Positions 8,132-15,526 of a DNA stretch of 64,000 nucleotides are shown in pieces (the first letter of the stretch is position 1; each line of letters begins with the position of its first letter). The notes beneath the pieces are model-generated. The model made no database searches. It was not told the origin of the DNA and saw nothing but the letters and a program-made list of their open reading frames with translations. Source of the DNA: 66-474 sp035281745 (lineage in GTDB: Bacteria > Pseudomonadota > Gammaproteobacteria > Xanthomonadales > Rhodanobacteraceae); the NCBI GenBank assembly GCA_035281745.1, contig DATEDI010000011.1:1-64000 (forward strand), in the 5' to 3' direction. The translations under genes were made by a program, and so were the position numbers.

Positions 8132-8212
8132 TTCTCGCGTTCGATTGCATGCGGCGCTGTCGGCGATCGCCGGCAGTGGCTGTCCGCAAAAGTCGACTCT
8201 GACCCCGGTTTT
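8132..8212 (-). repeat. RAYT leader repeat with family A tag (left copy)
   Basis: The roughly 80 bp upstream of the RAYT start includes a REP-like palindrome (CGGCGATCGCCGGCAGTGG) and ends in the reverse family A tag AAGTCGACTCTGACCCCGG at 8189-8207, closed by TTTT. The same stretch recurs at 8807-8891 with a few changes, there without any transposase gene. Confidence 0.8.
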
Positions 8213-8564
8213 ACGGCAGGCTTACCACCGGCACGAAGCCACCGAAGATCATGCGCTTGCCGTCGAAGGGCATGTTGCCGGCGTCCTCCATGCGGGGGTC
8301 TTTCATGAATTTCTCCATGCCGGCGTCGCGGGTGGCCTTGTCGGGCCACTCCACCCAGGAGAACACCACGGACTCGTCTTGCTTCGCCTGCACGGCACGG
8401 CGGAAATCGGTGAGCTTGCCTTCAGGCACGTTGTCGCCCCAGCATTCCAGCACCCGCGTGGCACCGAACTCCAGAAAAATGGGGTCGAAGGTACGAGCGT
8501 GCTTGATGAACTGCTCGCGGTTGGCGTTGGGTACGGCGATCACGAAACCATCGATGTAGGACAT
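8211..8564 (-). CDS. DUF1428 family protein (YbaA-like)
   Basis: This 117-residue protein starts MSYIDGFVIAVP and contains VFSWVEWPDKATRDAGMEKF and a final FGGFVPVV, the hallmarks of DUF1428, an alpha/beta-barrel dimeric small protein related to E. coli YbaA with the same usual length. Its biochemical role is not established. The ATG at 8564 has GGAG 7 nt upstream, better than the ATG four codons earlier. Its 3' end abuts the RAYT tag by a few bases, and its 5' side holds the tag cluster, so it is hemmed in by mobile sequences. Confidence 0.87.
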   Translation of the reverse strand: MSYIDGFVIAVPNANREQFIKHARTFDPIFLEFGATRVLECWGDNVPEGKLTDFRRAVQAKQDESVVFSWVEWPDKATRDAGMEKFMKDPRMEDAGNMPFDGKRMIFGGFVPVVSLP

Positions 8565-8644
8565 GGTTTTCTCCATGGCAGGAAGGCAGCCGGCATGGCC
8601 ACCTGCTTGTGAAGCGACGAACGAACGCGCGCGGAATCGACATC

Positions 8645-8813
8645 CGGGAAAAGGAAAAAGGGGACTGAAAAGGGACGACCGAAAAAGGGAAGAAGTGAAC
8701 GGGCCAGGTTCGCATCCTCGCGGCAGACAAGTAAACCTGACCCTGTTCCTTGACGGATAAGTAAATCTGTCCCCGTTCTTGCGGATTCGGTAAGTAAACC
8801 TGACCCCGTTCTT
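8645..8813. repeat. Cluster of decayed family C and family B tags
   Basis: The first part (8651-8698) is a run of family C-like units (AAAAAGGGGACTGAAAAGGG, then GACCGAAAAAGGGAAG). Three reverse family B tags then follow at 8728-8751, 8758-8780 and 8791-8813, each resembling GTAAACCTGACCCCGTTCTT. No gene is visible. The stretch looks like a landing site where tags have accumulated. Confidence 0.7.
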
Positions 8814-8891
8814 GCGCGTTCGCTTGCATGCGGCGCTGTCGGCGGTCGCCGGCAGTGGCTGTCGGAAAAAGTCGACTCTGACCCCGGTTTT
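8807..8891 (-). repeat. Solo RAYT leader and family A tag (right copy)
   Basis: This copy matches 8132-8212 closely: GCATGCGGCGCTGTCGGCGG, a GCCGGCAGTGGCTGT segment, then the reverse tag AAAGTCGACTCTGACCCCGG. No transposase is attached, so it is either a solo end left by a departed or deleted element or an independently mobilised leader. It ends about 43 bp before the DUF3016 gene. Confidence 0.75.
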
Positions 8892-8934
8892 AGTGCCAGA
8901 CTTGTCATGCAGTGGGTCGCAAGCGAGGTGGAAC

Positions 8935-9486
8935 ATGAAACGCATGGCCGGATCCATTCGGGGCACCATCGCCATCTTTGCAGCGCTCGCGCTGTGGCTG
9001 GGCAGCATCGCGCCGCCAGGCGCCGCCGCGGTCAAGCCAGCCGAATCCTCTGTATCGGTGACGTTCGTCAACCCGGAGCAATTCACCGAAAACCGCATGT
9101 ACGGCATGCAGGACCGGTTCAATCGGATCGATTATCTGGCGCAGCTCAAGGCCTACCTGATCAAGCAGGGGCAGGCCGTCCTCAAGCCGGGTCAGAGCTT
9201 GCACATTGACATCACCGACATTCGGCTGGCTGGTGCGTACGAGCCGTGGCGCGGTCCGCGATGGAGTTACGTGCGCATCATGCGCGACATCTACTCGCCG
9301 CGGATCGATCTGAACTTCAAGCTGATCGACCAGGACGGCAATGTGCTGCGCGAGGGCAAACGGGTGTTGCGCGACCTGGACTATCTGCACAGTGGCGTGA
9401 GTCTGCCGGCTGCAACGGGGGCATCGCTGTATTACGACAAGGCGCTGCTGCGTCGATGGCTGCGTCGTGGTCCGGACAAGCTCTGA
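8935..9486 (+). CDS. DUF3016 family secreted protein
   Basis: This 183-residue protein has a signal peptide (about residues 1-32, ending PPGAAA) followed by a DUF3016-like domain: SVTFVNPEQFTENR, LHIDITDIRLAG, ISPRIDLNF-type strands and a C-terminal YYDKALLRRWLR. Members are predicted periplasmic or envelope proteins of unknown function in gammaproteobacteria. The ATG at 8935 was chosen because the signal peptide begins there. Confidence 0.8.
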   Translation: MKRMAGSIRGTIAIFAALALWLGSIAPPGAAAVKPAESSVSVTFVNPEQFTENRMYGMQDRFNRIDYLAQLKAYLIKQGQAVLKPGQSLHIDITDIRLAGAYEPWRGPRWSYVRIMRDIYSPRIDLNFKLIDQDGNVLREGKRVLRDLDYLHSGVSLPAATGASLYYDKALLRRWLRRGPDKL

Positions 9487-9583
9487 AACGCTGTACGACG
9501 TCAGCGGCGAATACCGCCGCAACATGTAACGTATTTTCCCCTCTCCCATCGGGAGCGATCGCCTGCGGTTCGTACCCGGCATC

Positions 9584-9800
9584 TCAGGCCGACAACCTCA
9601 CGTCTCCTTCGAGCACGATCTGTCGCATTTGCGGCCGTTCGCCGGCTCGCCACAGCGGCACTTCATGGCGCACGCGATAGCGCAGCGGCCCTCCGTCTTC
9701 GCGCGAGCTGCGCTGGATCGGGCGCGGGATGCAGACGAAGTCGGTCGTCAGCGTGTCGGCGTCCACACGGACGGTGGCGTAGCCGTGCCCGCCCATGTCG
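9584..9800 (-). pseudogene. C-terminal fragment resembling a PhoD-like alkaline phosphatase
   Basis: The minus strand encodes GGHGYATVRVDADTLTTDF, then IPRPIQRS and LRYRVRHEVPLW, which resembles the C-terminal end of PhoD/alkaline phosphatase D phosphodiesterases (the GHGY strand and following beta structure). No N-terminal or catalytic metallophosphatase part exists upstream, because the iron permease-like gene lies immediately beyond. I read it as a gene remnant; identity rests on this short stretch and is tentative. Confidence 0.4.
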
Positions 9801-9816
9801 ACCCCGCTCTTGCGGG

Positions 9817-10284
9817 TCAGCTGTCTTTGTCGTTGGGCGAATCCGCCTTCTCGCTCTCGCATTCCGGCTCGCTTGCCGGGGCATCCACGTCCTCTTCGCC
9901 GCGTTCCCGTTTGGCGCGGGCTTCCTCCGCAAGCTTGCGATAGCGGGCAAAGTGTTCATCGAGCGCTTCGTCGTCGAGCTTTTCGAGGTCGAGCAGGATG
10001 TTGTGGGCGCCCTCCATGGATCGGAGAAGTTCATCCAGCTTGATCTGCACCGCCATGCCTTCGCGGTTCTGGCTGTTCTGGATGAGGAACACCATCAGGA
10101 ACGTGACGATCGTGGTTCCCGTGTTGATGACGAGTTGCCACGTATCGCTGAAGTGGAAAAGCGGGCCGGATACGCCCCAGACAACGATGACCAACACCGC
10201 CAGGATGAATGCGTAGGAAGACCCGGTTTTCCGGCTCGCCCAGTTCGCGAACCGGATGAAGAAGGAAGGTTTCTTTTGTGCCAC
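9817..10284 (-). CDS. Low-affinity iron permease family membrane protein
   Basis: This 155-residue protein contains FFIRFANWASRKTGSSYAF, two transmembrane helices (about residues 20-45 and 55-75), WQLVINTGTTIVTFLMVFLIQ and NSQNREGMAVQIKLDEL, the conserved core of the bacterial low-affinity iron permease (Fet4-like, DUF-size) family. The C-terminal 40 residues are charged and probably cytoplasmic. The start is a GTG at 10284 because a strong AAGGAGG lies 7 nt upstream; the ATG 14 codons earlier would overlap this ribosome binding site. Actual iron transport by these short homologues is not demonstrated. Confidence 0.85.
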   Translation of the reverse strand: MAQKKPSFFIRFANWASRKTGSSYAFILAVLVIVVWGVSGPLFHFSDTWQLVINTGTTIVTFLMVFLIQNSQNREGMAVQIKLDELLRSMEGAHNILLDLEKLDDEALDEHFARYRKLAEEARAKRERGEEDVDAPASEPECESEKADSPNDKDS

Positions 10285-10382
10285 GTGCTTGCCTCCTTGA
10301 GGAAACGCTCCAAAGCCCCCGATCACGCCAAATCCTGGATATCGACTGGATCTCGAGATCGTGGCGCGGCAAGCATACGCCC

Positions 10383-10440
10383 AAGAACGGGGTCAGGTTC
10401 ACCTGCCGACGCCCAGGTAAGTGAACCTGACCCCGTTCTT
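10383..10440. repeat. Family B inverted pair (REPIN-like hairpin)
   Basis: Two perfect 20-bp arms, AAGAACGGGGTCAGGTTCAC at 10383-10402 and its reverse complement at 10421-10440, flank an 18-nt spacer. This is the cleanest paired copy of the family in the window. The right arm carries the TAA stop region of the DUF748 gene. It lies between the iron permease-like gene and the DUF748 gene and could also act as a transcript-end hairpin. Confidence 0.92.
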
Positions 10441-11524
10441 ACTCTTTTTTGTCGCGCGGTGCGGGGTGCAGGTTTTCCAGTTGCGGCGTGTAGGCCTTGA
10501 CGAAGGCGTTGTGCAGCACGTTGACGATCGCGCGCCAGGTGCCGATTTTCTTGTCGTCGATACTGCCGCTGATCGGGACACGCGTGGCGAACTGATCCTT
10601 CTTGTGGTTCGTGAAGATCGAGGTGATGCCCTGTGCGAGGGCTTGCCAGGCGACTTCGAACGGATTTTCGTGCTCGTCCTTCACGTCCTGCTTCCAGCTG
10701 AAGATCTGCATGTCGTGGAACAGTGGCTTGGCATAGCCGTCGAGCCTGCCGTCGCGGGCGTTGAGTTCCATCACGAAATCGCCGTTGCCGGACGCGAAAT
10801 CCAGCTTGGCGTAGGCGCGTGCCAGGTCATTGAGCTTGGTGAGGTCGATGTGCAGGATGCGCAGCTTGAACGTGAAGTCGACGGCGTTGCCCAGCGGGTC
10901 GAAACTGGCGGAAGTTTCCAACGGCGCCTCGCCCAGGACCTGCGCGGTGGCATGCATGTCGGCGACGCGACGCCCGCCGCTGCGGTCGGCGTTGGTGAGG
11001 TTGGTGACCACGGCGTTGACACGGATGGCCTTGATGTCCACGCGCGGGCTGGAGACGAAATTGCGGAAGGTGACGGTGCCGTCATCGACCTTCACTTCAT
11101 CGAGGCGAATCGGGATGAGGTGCTGCAGTTGCGCGCGCCAGTCGACGCCGGTGCCGGCCTGGCTGCCGGCGCCGCTGTTGCCATCGACGAAGTTCAACAC
11201 CGGCCGGTCGAATTCGACGCTGGCCCGGATCGCACCGTGTATGAGTGCGCGCCAGCTCAGGTGGATGTCCATGTGTGGCGTCTGCAGCAGCGGCACCGGC
11301 ACCTTGCCGCTGAGCTTGACGATTTTCAGGCCGTCCAGGCCGTAGGCGCCACGCCACAAGGACAGATCCACGTCCTCGACATGGCCGTGGTAATCGCCCA
11401 TGTGATCCATGCGCTGGTTGAGGGCATGCCGCACGATGGAGGGCAGGGCGATGCGCAAGCCGATCAGCGCGACGACAACCGCCGCCAGCGACCACAACAG
11501 GATGATGCGCGAGCGCCGTTGCAT
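10439..11524 (-). CDS. DUF748/AsmA-like membrane-anchored protein
   Basis: This 361-residue protein has one N-terminal transmembrane helix (about residues 8-28) and a long periplasmic region with beta-rich DUF748/AsmA-like repeats (for example VEDVDLSLWRGAYGLDGLKI, FDRPVLNFVDG, DFTFKLRILHIDLTKLND). Related proteins of the AsmA superfamily take part in phospholipid transport or outer-membrane homeostasis; no specific role can be given. The stop codon overlaps the right arm of the family B hairpin, so the last residues (PRDKKE) may derive from the insertion boundary. Confidence 0.78.
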   Translation of the reverse strand: MQRRSRIILLWSLAAVVVALIGLRIALPSIVRHALNQRMDHMGDYHGHVEDVDLSLWRGAYGLDGLKIVKLSGKVPVPLLQTPHMDIHLSWRALIHGAIRASVEFDRPVLNFVDGNSGAGSQAGTGVDWRAQLQHLIPIRLDEVKVDDGTVTFRNFVSSPRVDIKAIRVNAVVTNLTNADRSGGRRVADMHATAQVLGEAPLETSASFDPLGNAVDFTFKLRILHIDLTKLNDLARAYAKLDFASGNGDFVMELNARDGRLDGYAKPLFHDMQIFSWKQDVKDEHENPFEVAWQALAQGITSIFTNHKKDQFATRVPISGSIDDKKIGTWRAIVNVLHNAFVKAYTPQLENLHPAPRDKKE

Positions 11525-11576
11525 GGGTTCAATCTAGGCGACGGGTGGTGAAAATCGCGTCGCCGGATGCCATTCG

Positions 11577-11594
11577 GAAAGGGGGACGGAGGGA
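11577..11594 (+). repeat. Family C tag, decayed
   Basis: GAAAGGGGGACGGAGGGAG resembles the family C tag AAAGGGGACGGAGGTAATT. It lies between the divergent DUF748 and DUF6164 genes, about 25 bp before the latter's start. Confidence 0.55.
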
Positions 11595-11617
11595 GCCGGG
11601 ACGGTTACCATCGCATC

Positions 11618-11983
11618 ATGTCCAAGCTGCTCCTGAACCTGCGCGAGGTGCCCGATGACGAGGCCGACGACGTGCGGGCGATGCTCGACGCGAAGCGGAT
11701 CGCATACTACGAAACGCCGCCAAGTTTCTGGGGCATCTCGTCCGGCGGGATCTGGGTGACCGGGGACGCGGACTTCGCGGAAGCCAAACGCGCGCTGGAC
11801 GATTACGAGCGGCAGCGCGGCGACCGCATTCGCGCCGAATACGCCGCGGCCAAGCGCGAAGGCACCGCGGAAACGTTCATCGGCATCCTCCGCTCCGACC
11901 CGATGCGCGTTGCGCTGGCCTTGCTGGGCATACTGATCGCGTTGGCGCTGGTGGCGCTTCCGATCGTCTTGTTGCGGGGCTGA
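11618..11983 (+). CDS. DUF6164 family small membrane protein
   Basis: This 121-residue protein has an N-terminal soluble part (LNLREVPDDEADDVRAML, YYETPPSFWGISSGGIW) and a single C-terminal transmembrane helix (about residues 96-120). This matches the DUF6164/DUF2007-related small proteins common in gammaproteobacteria. The function is unknown. Stop and the first bases of a family B tag overlap (TGAAGAAGGCGGTCAGG), another case of a tag at a gene end. Confidence 0.72.
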   Translation: MSKLLLNLREVPDDEADDVRAMLDAKRIAYYETPPSFWGISSGGIWVTGDADFAEAKRALDDYERQRGDRIRAEYAAAKREGTAETFIGILRSDPMRVALALLGILIALALVALPIVLLRG

Positions 11984-12070
11984 AGAAGGCGGTCAGGTTC
12001 ACTTCCTGCTTGGATGTGAACCTGCCCTCCGTTGGTTATCATCAGGAAGTCAACCTGGCCCCGTTCTTTT
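11983..12070. repeat. Family B tags, one forward and two reverse
   Basis: A forward tag (AAGAAGGCGGTCAGGTTCAC, 11983-12002) is followed by a decayed reverse tag (GTGAACCTGCCCTCCGTTGG, 12016-12035) and another reverse tag (AGTCAACCTGGCCCCGTTCT, about 12049-12068). The paired layout again suggests a REPIN-like unit. It fills the whole gap before the cardiolipin synthase-like gene. Confidence 0.78.
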
Positions 12071-12080
12071 CGTGACAAGG

Positions 12081-13367
12081 ATGAACACAAAGACGAAGCG
12101 GCGAATCGTTTGGGCGGTGCTGGGCGCCATCGGCGCGGCGGTGGTCGTGATCGTTGCGCTCAACCTGTGGCCGCACGAGCAGCAGTTGCAGCATCGGCTG
12201 CAGCACGTCAGCGCGGTGGACAGCGTGCAGTTTCGGCGCGAGATCGGAACGCTGCTTGGCGCCAGCGTCACCGAAGGCAACGCCGTGGCCGACTACCAGA
12301 ACGGGGCGGAGTTCTTCCCGGCGATGCTGGCATCCATTCGCGGTGCGCAGCGCAGCGTCAACATGGAAACCTACATCTACTGGTCCGGCAATATCGCCGA
12401 AGAATTCGCCGATGCCTTGATCGAGCGCGCCCGTGCCGGGGTGAAAGTGCACGTGCTGGCCGATTGGATCGGATCCTCGAAAATGAAGCGGTCCCTGGTT
12501 GAACGCCTGCGCGCCGGTGGTGTGCGCTTCGAATACTTCCATCCGCTGCATTGGTATTCGCTCGACCGAATGAACAATCGCACGCATCGCAAACTGCTGA
12601 TCGTCGATGGCAAGGTCGCTTTCAATGGTGGTGCCGGCATTGCGGACGCGTGGGATGGCAACGCCACCCGGCCGGATCACTGGCGCGACATGGAGTTTCG
12701 GGTGGAGGGCCCCGTCGCGGCGCAGATGCAGGCGATTTTCGCTGACAACTGGCTGACAACGACCGGCGAAGTCTTGCTGGGGGACGCGTACTATCCCGAC
12801 GCGCCGCGTGTCGGCAATACCGCGGTGCAGGCATTTGCCAGTTCGCCCGATGGCGGCAGCATCAACATGCAGTTGCTGTACCTGATGGCGATCAATGGCG
12901 CGCGGCACAGCATCGATCTGGAGGCTGCATACTTCGTCCCCGACGACTTGACCCGGACCGCGTTGCTCGACGCGTTGCATCGTGGCGTGAAAGTGCGCAT
13001 TGTCGTGCCCGGCGCGCACGTGGACAGCCCGGTCGTGCGCAATGCTTCGCAGCAGACCTGGGGCGTGTTCCTGCAGGCGGGGGCGCGCTTTTTCGAGTTC
13101 CAGCCGTCGCTGTTCCACAACAAGCTGATGGTGGTGGACAACTATTTGACGATCGGCGGTTCGGCCAACTTCGACGACCGCTCATTCAAGCTCAACGACG
13201 AATCCAATCTCAACATCCCCGACCGTGCCTTCGCCACGCACATGACCGAAGTGATCGACGCCGACGTCAAGCGCTCCCGCGAAGTCACGCTGGCGCAATG
13301 GCAAGATCGCCCATGGACACGGCGCGTCGCCGACTGGCTGTCCACGCTGGGCTCGTCGCAGCTCTGA
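12081..13367 (+). CDS. Phospholipase D family protein, cardiolipin synthase-like (ClsB/ClsC type)
   Basis: This 428-residue protein has an N-terminal transmembrane helix and two PLD catalytic motifs: HRKLLIVDGKVAFNGG (around residue 175) and HNKLMVVDNYLTIGGSANFD (around residue 350), each an HxK(x)4D signature. The family condenses phospholipids to cardiolipin or transfers phosphatidyl groups at the inner membrane. An ATG at 12081 is preferred over a GTG at 12072, though neither has a convincing ribosome binding site. The stop codon lies in CTCTGACCCCGGTTTT, a family A tag fragment. Confidence 0.87.
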   Translation: MNTKTKRRIVWAVLGAIGAAVVVIVALNLWPHEQQLQHRLQHVSAVDSVQFRREIGTLLGASVTEGNAVADYQNGAEFFPAMLASIRGAQRSVNMETYIYWSGNIAEEFADALIERARAGVKVHVLADWIGSSKMKRSLVERLRAGGVRFEYFHPLHWYSLDRMNNRTHRKLLIVDGKVAFNGGAGIADAWDGNATRPDHWRDMEFRVEGPVAAQMQAIFADNWLTTTGEVLLGDAYYPDAPRVGNTAVQAFASSPDGGSINMQLLYLMAINGARHSIDLEAAYFVPDDLTRTALLDALHRGVKVRIVVPGAHVDSPVVRNASQQTWGVFLQAGARFFEFQPSLFHNKLMVVDNYLTIGGSANFDDRSFKLNDESNLNIPDRAFATHMTEVIDADVKRSREVTLAQWQDRPWTRRVADWLSTLGSSQL

Positions 13368-13378
13368 CCCCGGTTTTG
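13362..13378 (-). repeat. Partial family A tag overlapping a stop codon
   Basis: CTCTGACCCCGGTTTTG matches the distal half of the reverse family A tag. Its TGA is the stop of the phospholipase D-like gene. Confidence 0.6.
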
Positions 13379-13484
13379 CTTTACGTTCCTTGCTTCGCGC
13401 GGATCCGGGCGAAGCCGAGTGCCTCGCTTTCGCTTGGCGGCGGCAGGCCGATCCTGGTGCAGAAGGCAGCAGCACGACGAGGCG

Positions 13485-13505
13485 CAACGGGTCAGGTTCA
13501 CTTCC
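13485..13505 (+). repeat. Family B tag, forward
   Basis: CAACGGGTCAGGTTCACTTC matches the family B consensus except at its 5' end. It lies in the 168-bp gap between the phospholipase D-like gene and the convergent phosphodiester glycosidase gene. Confidence 0.65.
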
Positions 13506-13535
13506 CGTCGGGTGACAGAAAAAACAGGGAACGTG

Positions 13536-14423
13536 TCAGTGAGAAGCTGCAGTCCGGATCGGCGACCGCGGTTGGTAATCCGGATTCGGACGCGCGAATA
13601 CCCCGAAGTTGACACCGACCGCGCGCGCTTTGCCGGCATCGCCATCCGGTTTGTGATCGCTCGGGAAATTGATGATCCGGGGGCCGGGATCGGCGATCGC
13701 CATGGTCGTGGAGCCACCTCCATCGAAGTTGAGCGCCTCGACCGCGCCGTGCGCCAACAGGAACCGCGCCACTTCCCGCAAGCTCATGCCTTCGCTGAAT
13801 CCGGGCTGGCGTCCGTCGACGGTCATCAGCAGCAAGCGTCCGTCGCGCGTGACCGCAACGGCCGTGCGCGGAGGGTGGCTGTCATCGAACTTCGATCCGG
13901 TGGGTGCGACAACTTTTCCTTGTTCGATGAGCAGATCGGAACCGGCGATCGCGTCATGGAGTTGGTTGTCCGGTTTGCCGACCTCGCCTGCTGCGACCTT
14001 GCGGATCTGAACGCGGTTGTCGGGTGTGATGTTGAGGACCCAGGCGCGATGCGGATCCAGCGGAGAGACAATGTGCCCATCCGAGATCACCAGTGAAACG
14101 TCATCCGTGTCCAGCGAATGTTTGACGAAGGTGAAGAACGATCCATTGATTCCGAGTTGCGCGCGTTGCCGGGTAATGAACTGGAGTGTCGTCTCGCGGG
14201 TGGTTTCGAGATTGGGGTCGCCCGGCAGCGGGCCGTTCGGATCACCATTGGACGGGGTGACGAGAAAGCGGATGCCCGGCGCCTTGGGATCGATGATTGC
14301 AAGCTGGATGATTTCGGGTCTTGGTGTCGACCTTGTGATTCGTTCCAGTTGCACACCCACGAATGGCTTGCTGGTCCGTACCGCGGCTGCGGACGCACCG
14401 GGTGCCAGCAGCAACGACAACAT
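13536..14423 (-). CDS. Phosphodiester glycosidase family (NAGPA-like) secreted protein
   Basis: This 295-residue protein has a signal peptide (about residues 1-20) and a NAGPA-type phosphodiester glycosidase domain: GINGSFF, TAVAVTRDGRLLLMTVDGRQ, GMSLREVARFLLAHG, EALNFDGGGSTTMAI. The NFDGGGSTTM motif is the family's hallmark. Enzymes of this type hydrolyse phosphodiester-linked sugars; the substrate here is unknown. The ATG at 14423 is chosen, but a GTG inside the upstream family B tag would add seven tag-encoded residues (MNLTPFF), so the tag forms the translation-initiation region. Confidence 0.83.
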   Translation of the reverse strand: MLSLLLAPGASAAAVRTSKPFVGVQLERITRSTPRPEIIQLAIIDPKAPGIRFLVTPSNGDPNGPLPGDPNLETTRETTLQFITRQRAQLGINGSFFTFVKHSLDTDDVSLVISDGHIVSPLDPHRAWVLNITPDNRVQIRKVAAGEVGKPDNQLHDAIAGSDLLIEQGKVVAPTGSKFDDSHPPRTAVAVTRDGRLLLMTVDGRQPGFSEGMSLREVARFLLAHGAVEALNFDGGGSTTMAIADPGPRIINFPSDHKPDGDAGKARAVGVNFGVFARPNPDYQPRSPIRTAASH

Positions 14424-14424
14424 G

Positions 14425-14446
14425 AAGAACGGGGTCAGGTTCACTT
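14425..14446 (+). repeat. Family B tag at a gene start
   Basis: AAGAACGGGGTCAGGTTCAC followed by TT is an exact family B copy that directly abuts the ATG of the phosphodiester glycosidase gene (minus strand). Promoter and ribosome binding signals must therefore lie in or beyond the tag. Confidence 0.85.
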
Positions 14447-14680
14447 CTTGTCGGGTGCGGCGCGATCCGGACGGCGAACGGGACGAACGCCGGCGTATCG
14501 ACGGGTCTTGATTTGTACCATGGTCTGGAAGGCACGGCGACTCAGTGCGCGTTGCTGTTGCAGATAAGTGGTGCGAATAGCCACCAGGTCATCGTCGGCA
14601 AGCGTTTCGCGCAATAGCTTGAAGTATGCCGCGGCACACGCGCTGCAGGTGTCGCCCAAGGCTGCATAGGCGTGGTGCAA
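14441..14680 (-). pseudogene. Unrecognised gene fragment between two tags
   Basis: A 79-codon open frame (CSACAAAYFKLLRET, TTYLQQQRALSRRAFQTMVQ) runs from a family C tag to a family B tag with no ATG start. It ends in residues (APDKK) encoded by the family B tag. I do not recognise it. Bounded by tags on both sides, it is probably the end of a gene whose 5' part was lost. Confidence 0.35.
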
Positions 14681-14682
14681 TC

Positions 14683-14705
14683 AAAAAAGGGGACGGAGGC
14701 AATTG
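14683..14705 (+). repeat. Family C tag
   Basis: AAAAAAGGGGACGGAGGCAA, then TTG, is a good family C copy. It marks the 5' limit of the gene fragment at 14441-14680. Confidence 0.75.
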
Positions 14706-14769
14706 ATGCCTCGCTGTTTCACGCCTCCCTCGCCAGGATCCTCTCCCCGCGTGCGGGGAGAGGGAGCGA

Positions 14770-15324
14770 TCACTGGTTGAGCAGCAATGGCTGTTTTTGG
14801 CAAGTGACGTTGGGATTCCAATCCGCGAAGTTGCCGCGCGGGTTGTTGCGCCAGGCCCAGGCGTGCAACACGTAGATCGAAGGCATGTCGAACATGTTCG
14901 GGGCCGGGAACTTGAGCAAGAATTGGCCGCCCACGCTGGGCGCAGGGCCATGCTGGTGCGCGGCATCCCAGAGGTCGGCGAGCACGACGTATTCCACCCC
15001 CACCAGGACCATCGACCCGTCCGCCTGCGGTTCGTAGATGAGGATCTGTGGCTCGCTCACGTCGGGCTGGTTGCCCCCGATCAGCGCCGGGTTGGCCACG
15101 TGCACGCCCATCGCTCCGCCATCGGGTCCGCTCACGCAAAACGGGTCGCGGCCGAACCAACCCGCTTGCGCAGCGACATTGATGTTTTTGTAAGGGGCGG
15201 TGGCTTGCCGTACCTGCGCCAGGAATGGCGAATCGCCCGGGGCTTGGGCGTGCGCCAGGGCCATGGGCAGGGAGAGCAACGTAAAGGCCAGACCCAATGA
15301 AGTTTTGCGTGCATATTCGAACAT
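14770..15324 (-). CDS. Secreted protein of unknown function
   Basis: This 184-residue protein has a clear signal peptide (LGLAFTLLSLPMALAHAQA, cleaved near residue 27). The mature part includes PFCVSGPDGGAMGVHVANP, EPQILIYEPQADGSMVLVGV, EYVVLADLWDAA and ends NPNVTCQKQP. Two Cys in the mature chain could form a disulfide. I do not recognise the family; similar exported hypothetical proteins occur in proteobacteria. The ATG at 15324 is chosen because the signal peptide begins there; a longer in-frame extension upstream lacks coding character. A divergent regulator gene starts 203 bp away. Confidence 0.7.
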   Translation of the reverse strand: MFEYARKTSLGLAFTLLSLPMALAHAQAPGDSPFLAQVRQATAPYKNINVAAQAGWFGRDPFCVSGPDGGAMGVHVANPALIGGNQPDVSEPQILIYEPQADGSMVLVGVEYVVLADLWDAAHQHGPAPSVGGQFLLKFPAPNMFDMPSIYVLHAWAWRNNPRGNFADWNPNVTCQKQPLLLNQ

Positions 15325-15526
15325 GGCGTAGCTTCCCTCTATCAGTGGCGGGGCGGCAACCGGTCGCTGCCGCTGGCTCAATTTGCCGAGACGGAAACGG
15401 ACTTGCTTGATGGAAACCTTGAGGTTGCGTGAGGGTGTCTGAGGAAAATCTGTGGGATCGCCATGGCGGCCCACCGGAGGCGTGTTTTTTCCGCCTGCGG
15501 AGTAATCGGCTACGCTATCCACGGGC

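Noticed and set aside
10383..10440. Family B hairpin as an ordinary rho-independent terminator
   Set aside because: Arms of 20 bp with an 18-nt loop and no T-tract, and the same arms recurring at several loci, fit a dispersed repeat better, though it may still end transcripts.
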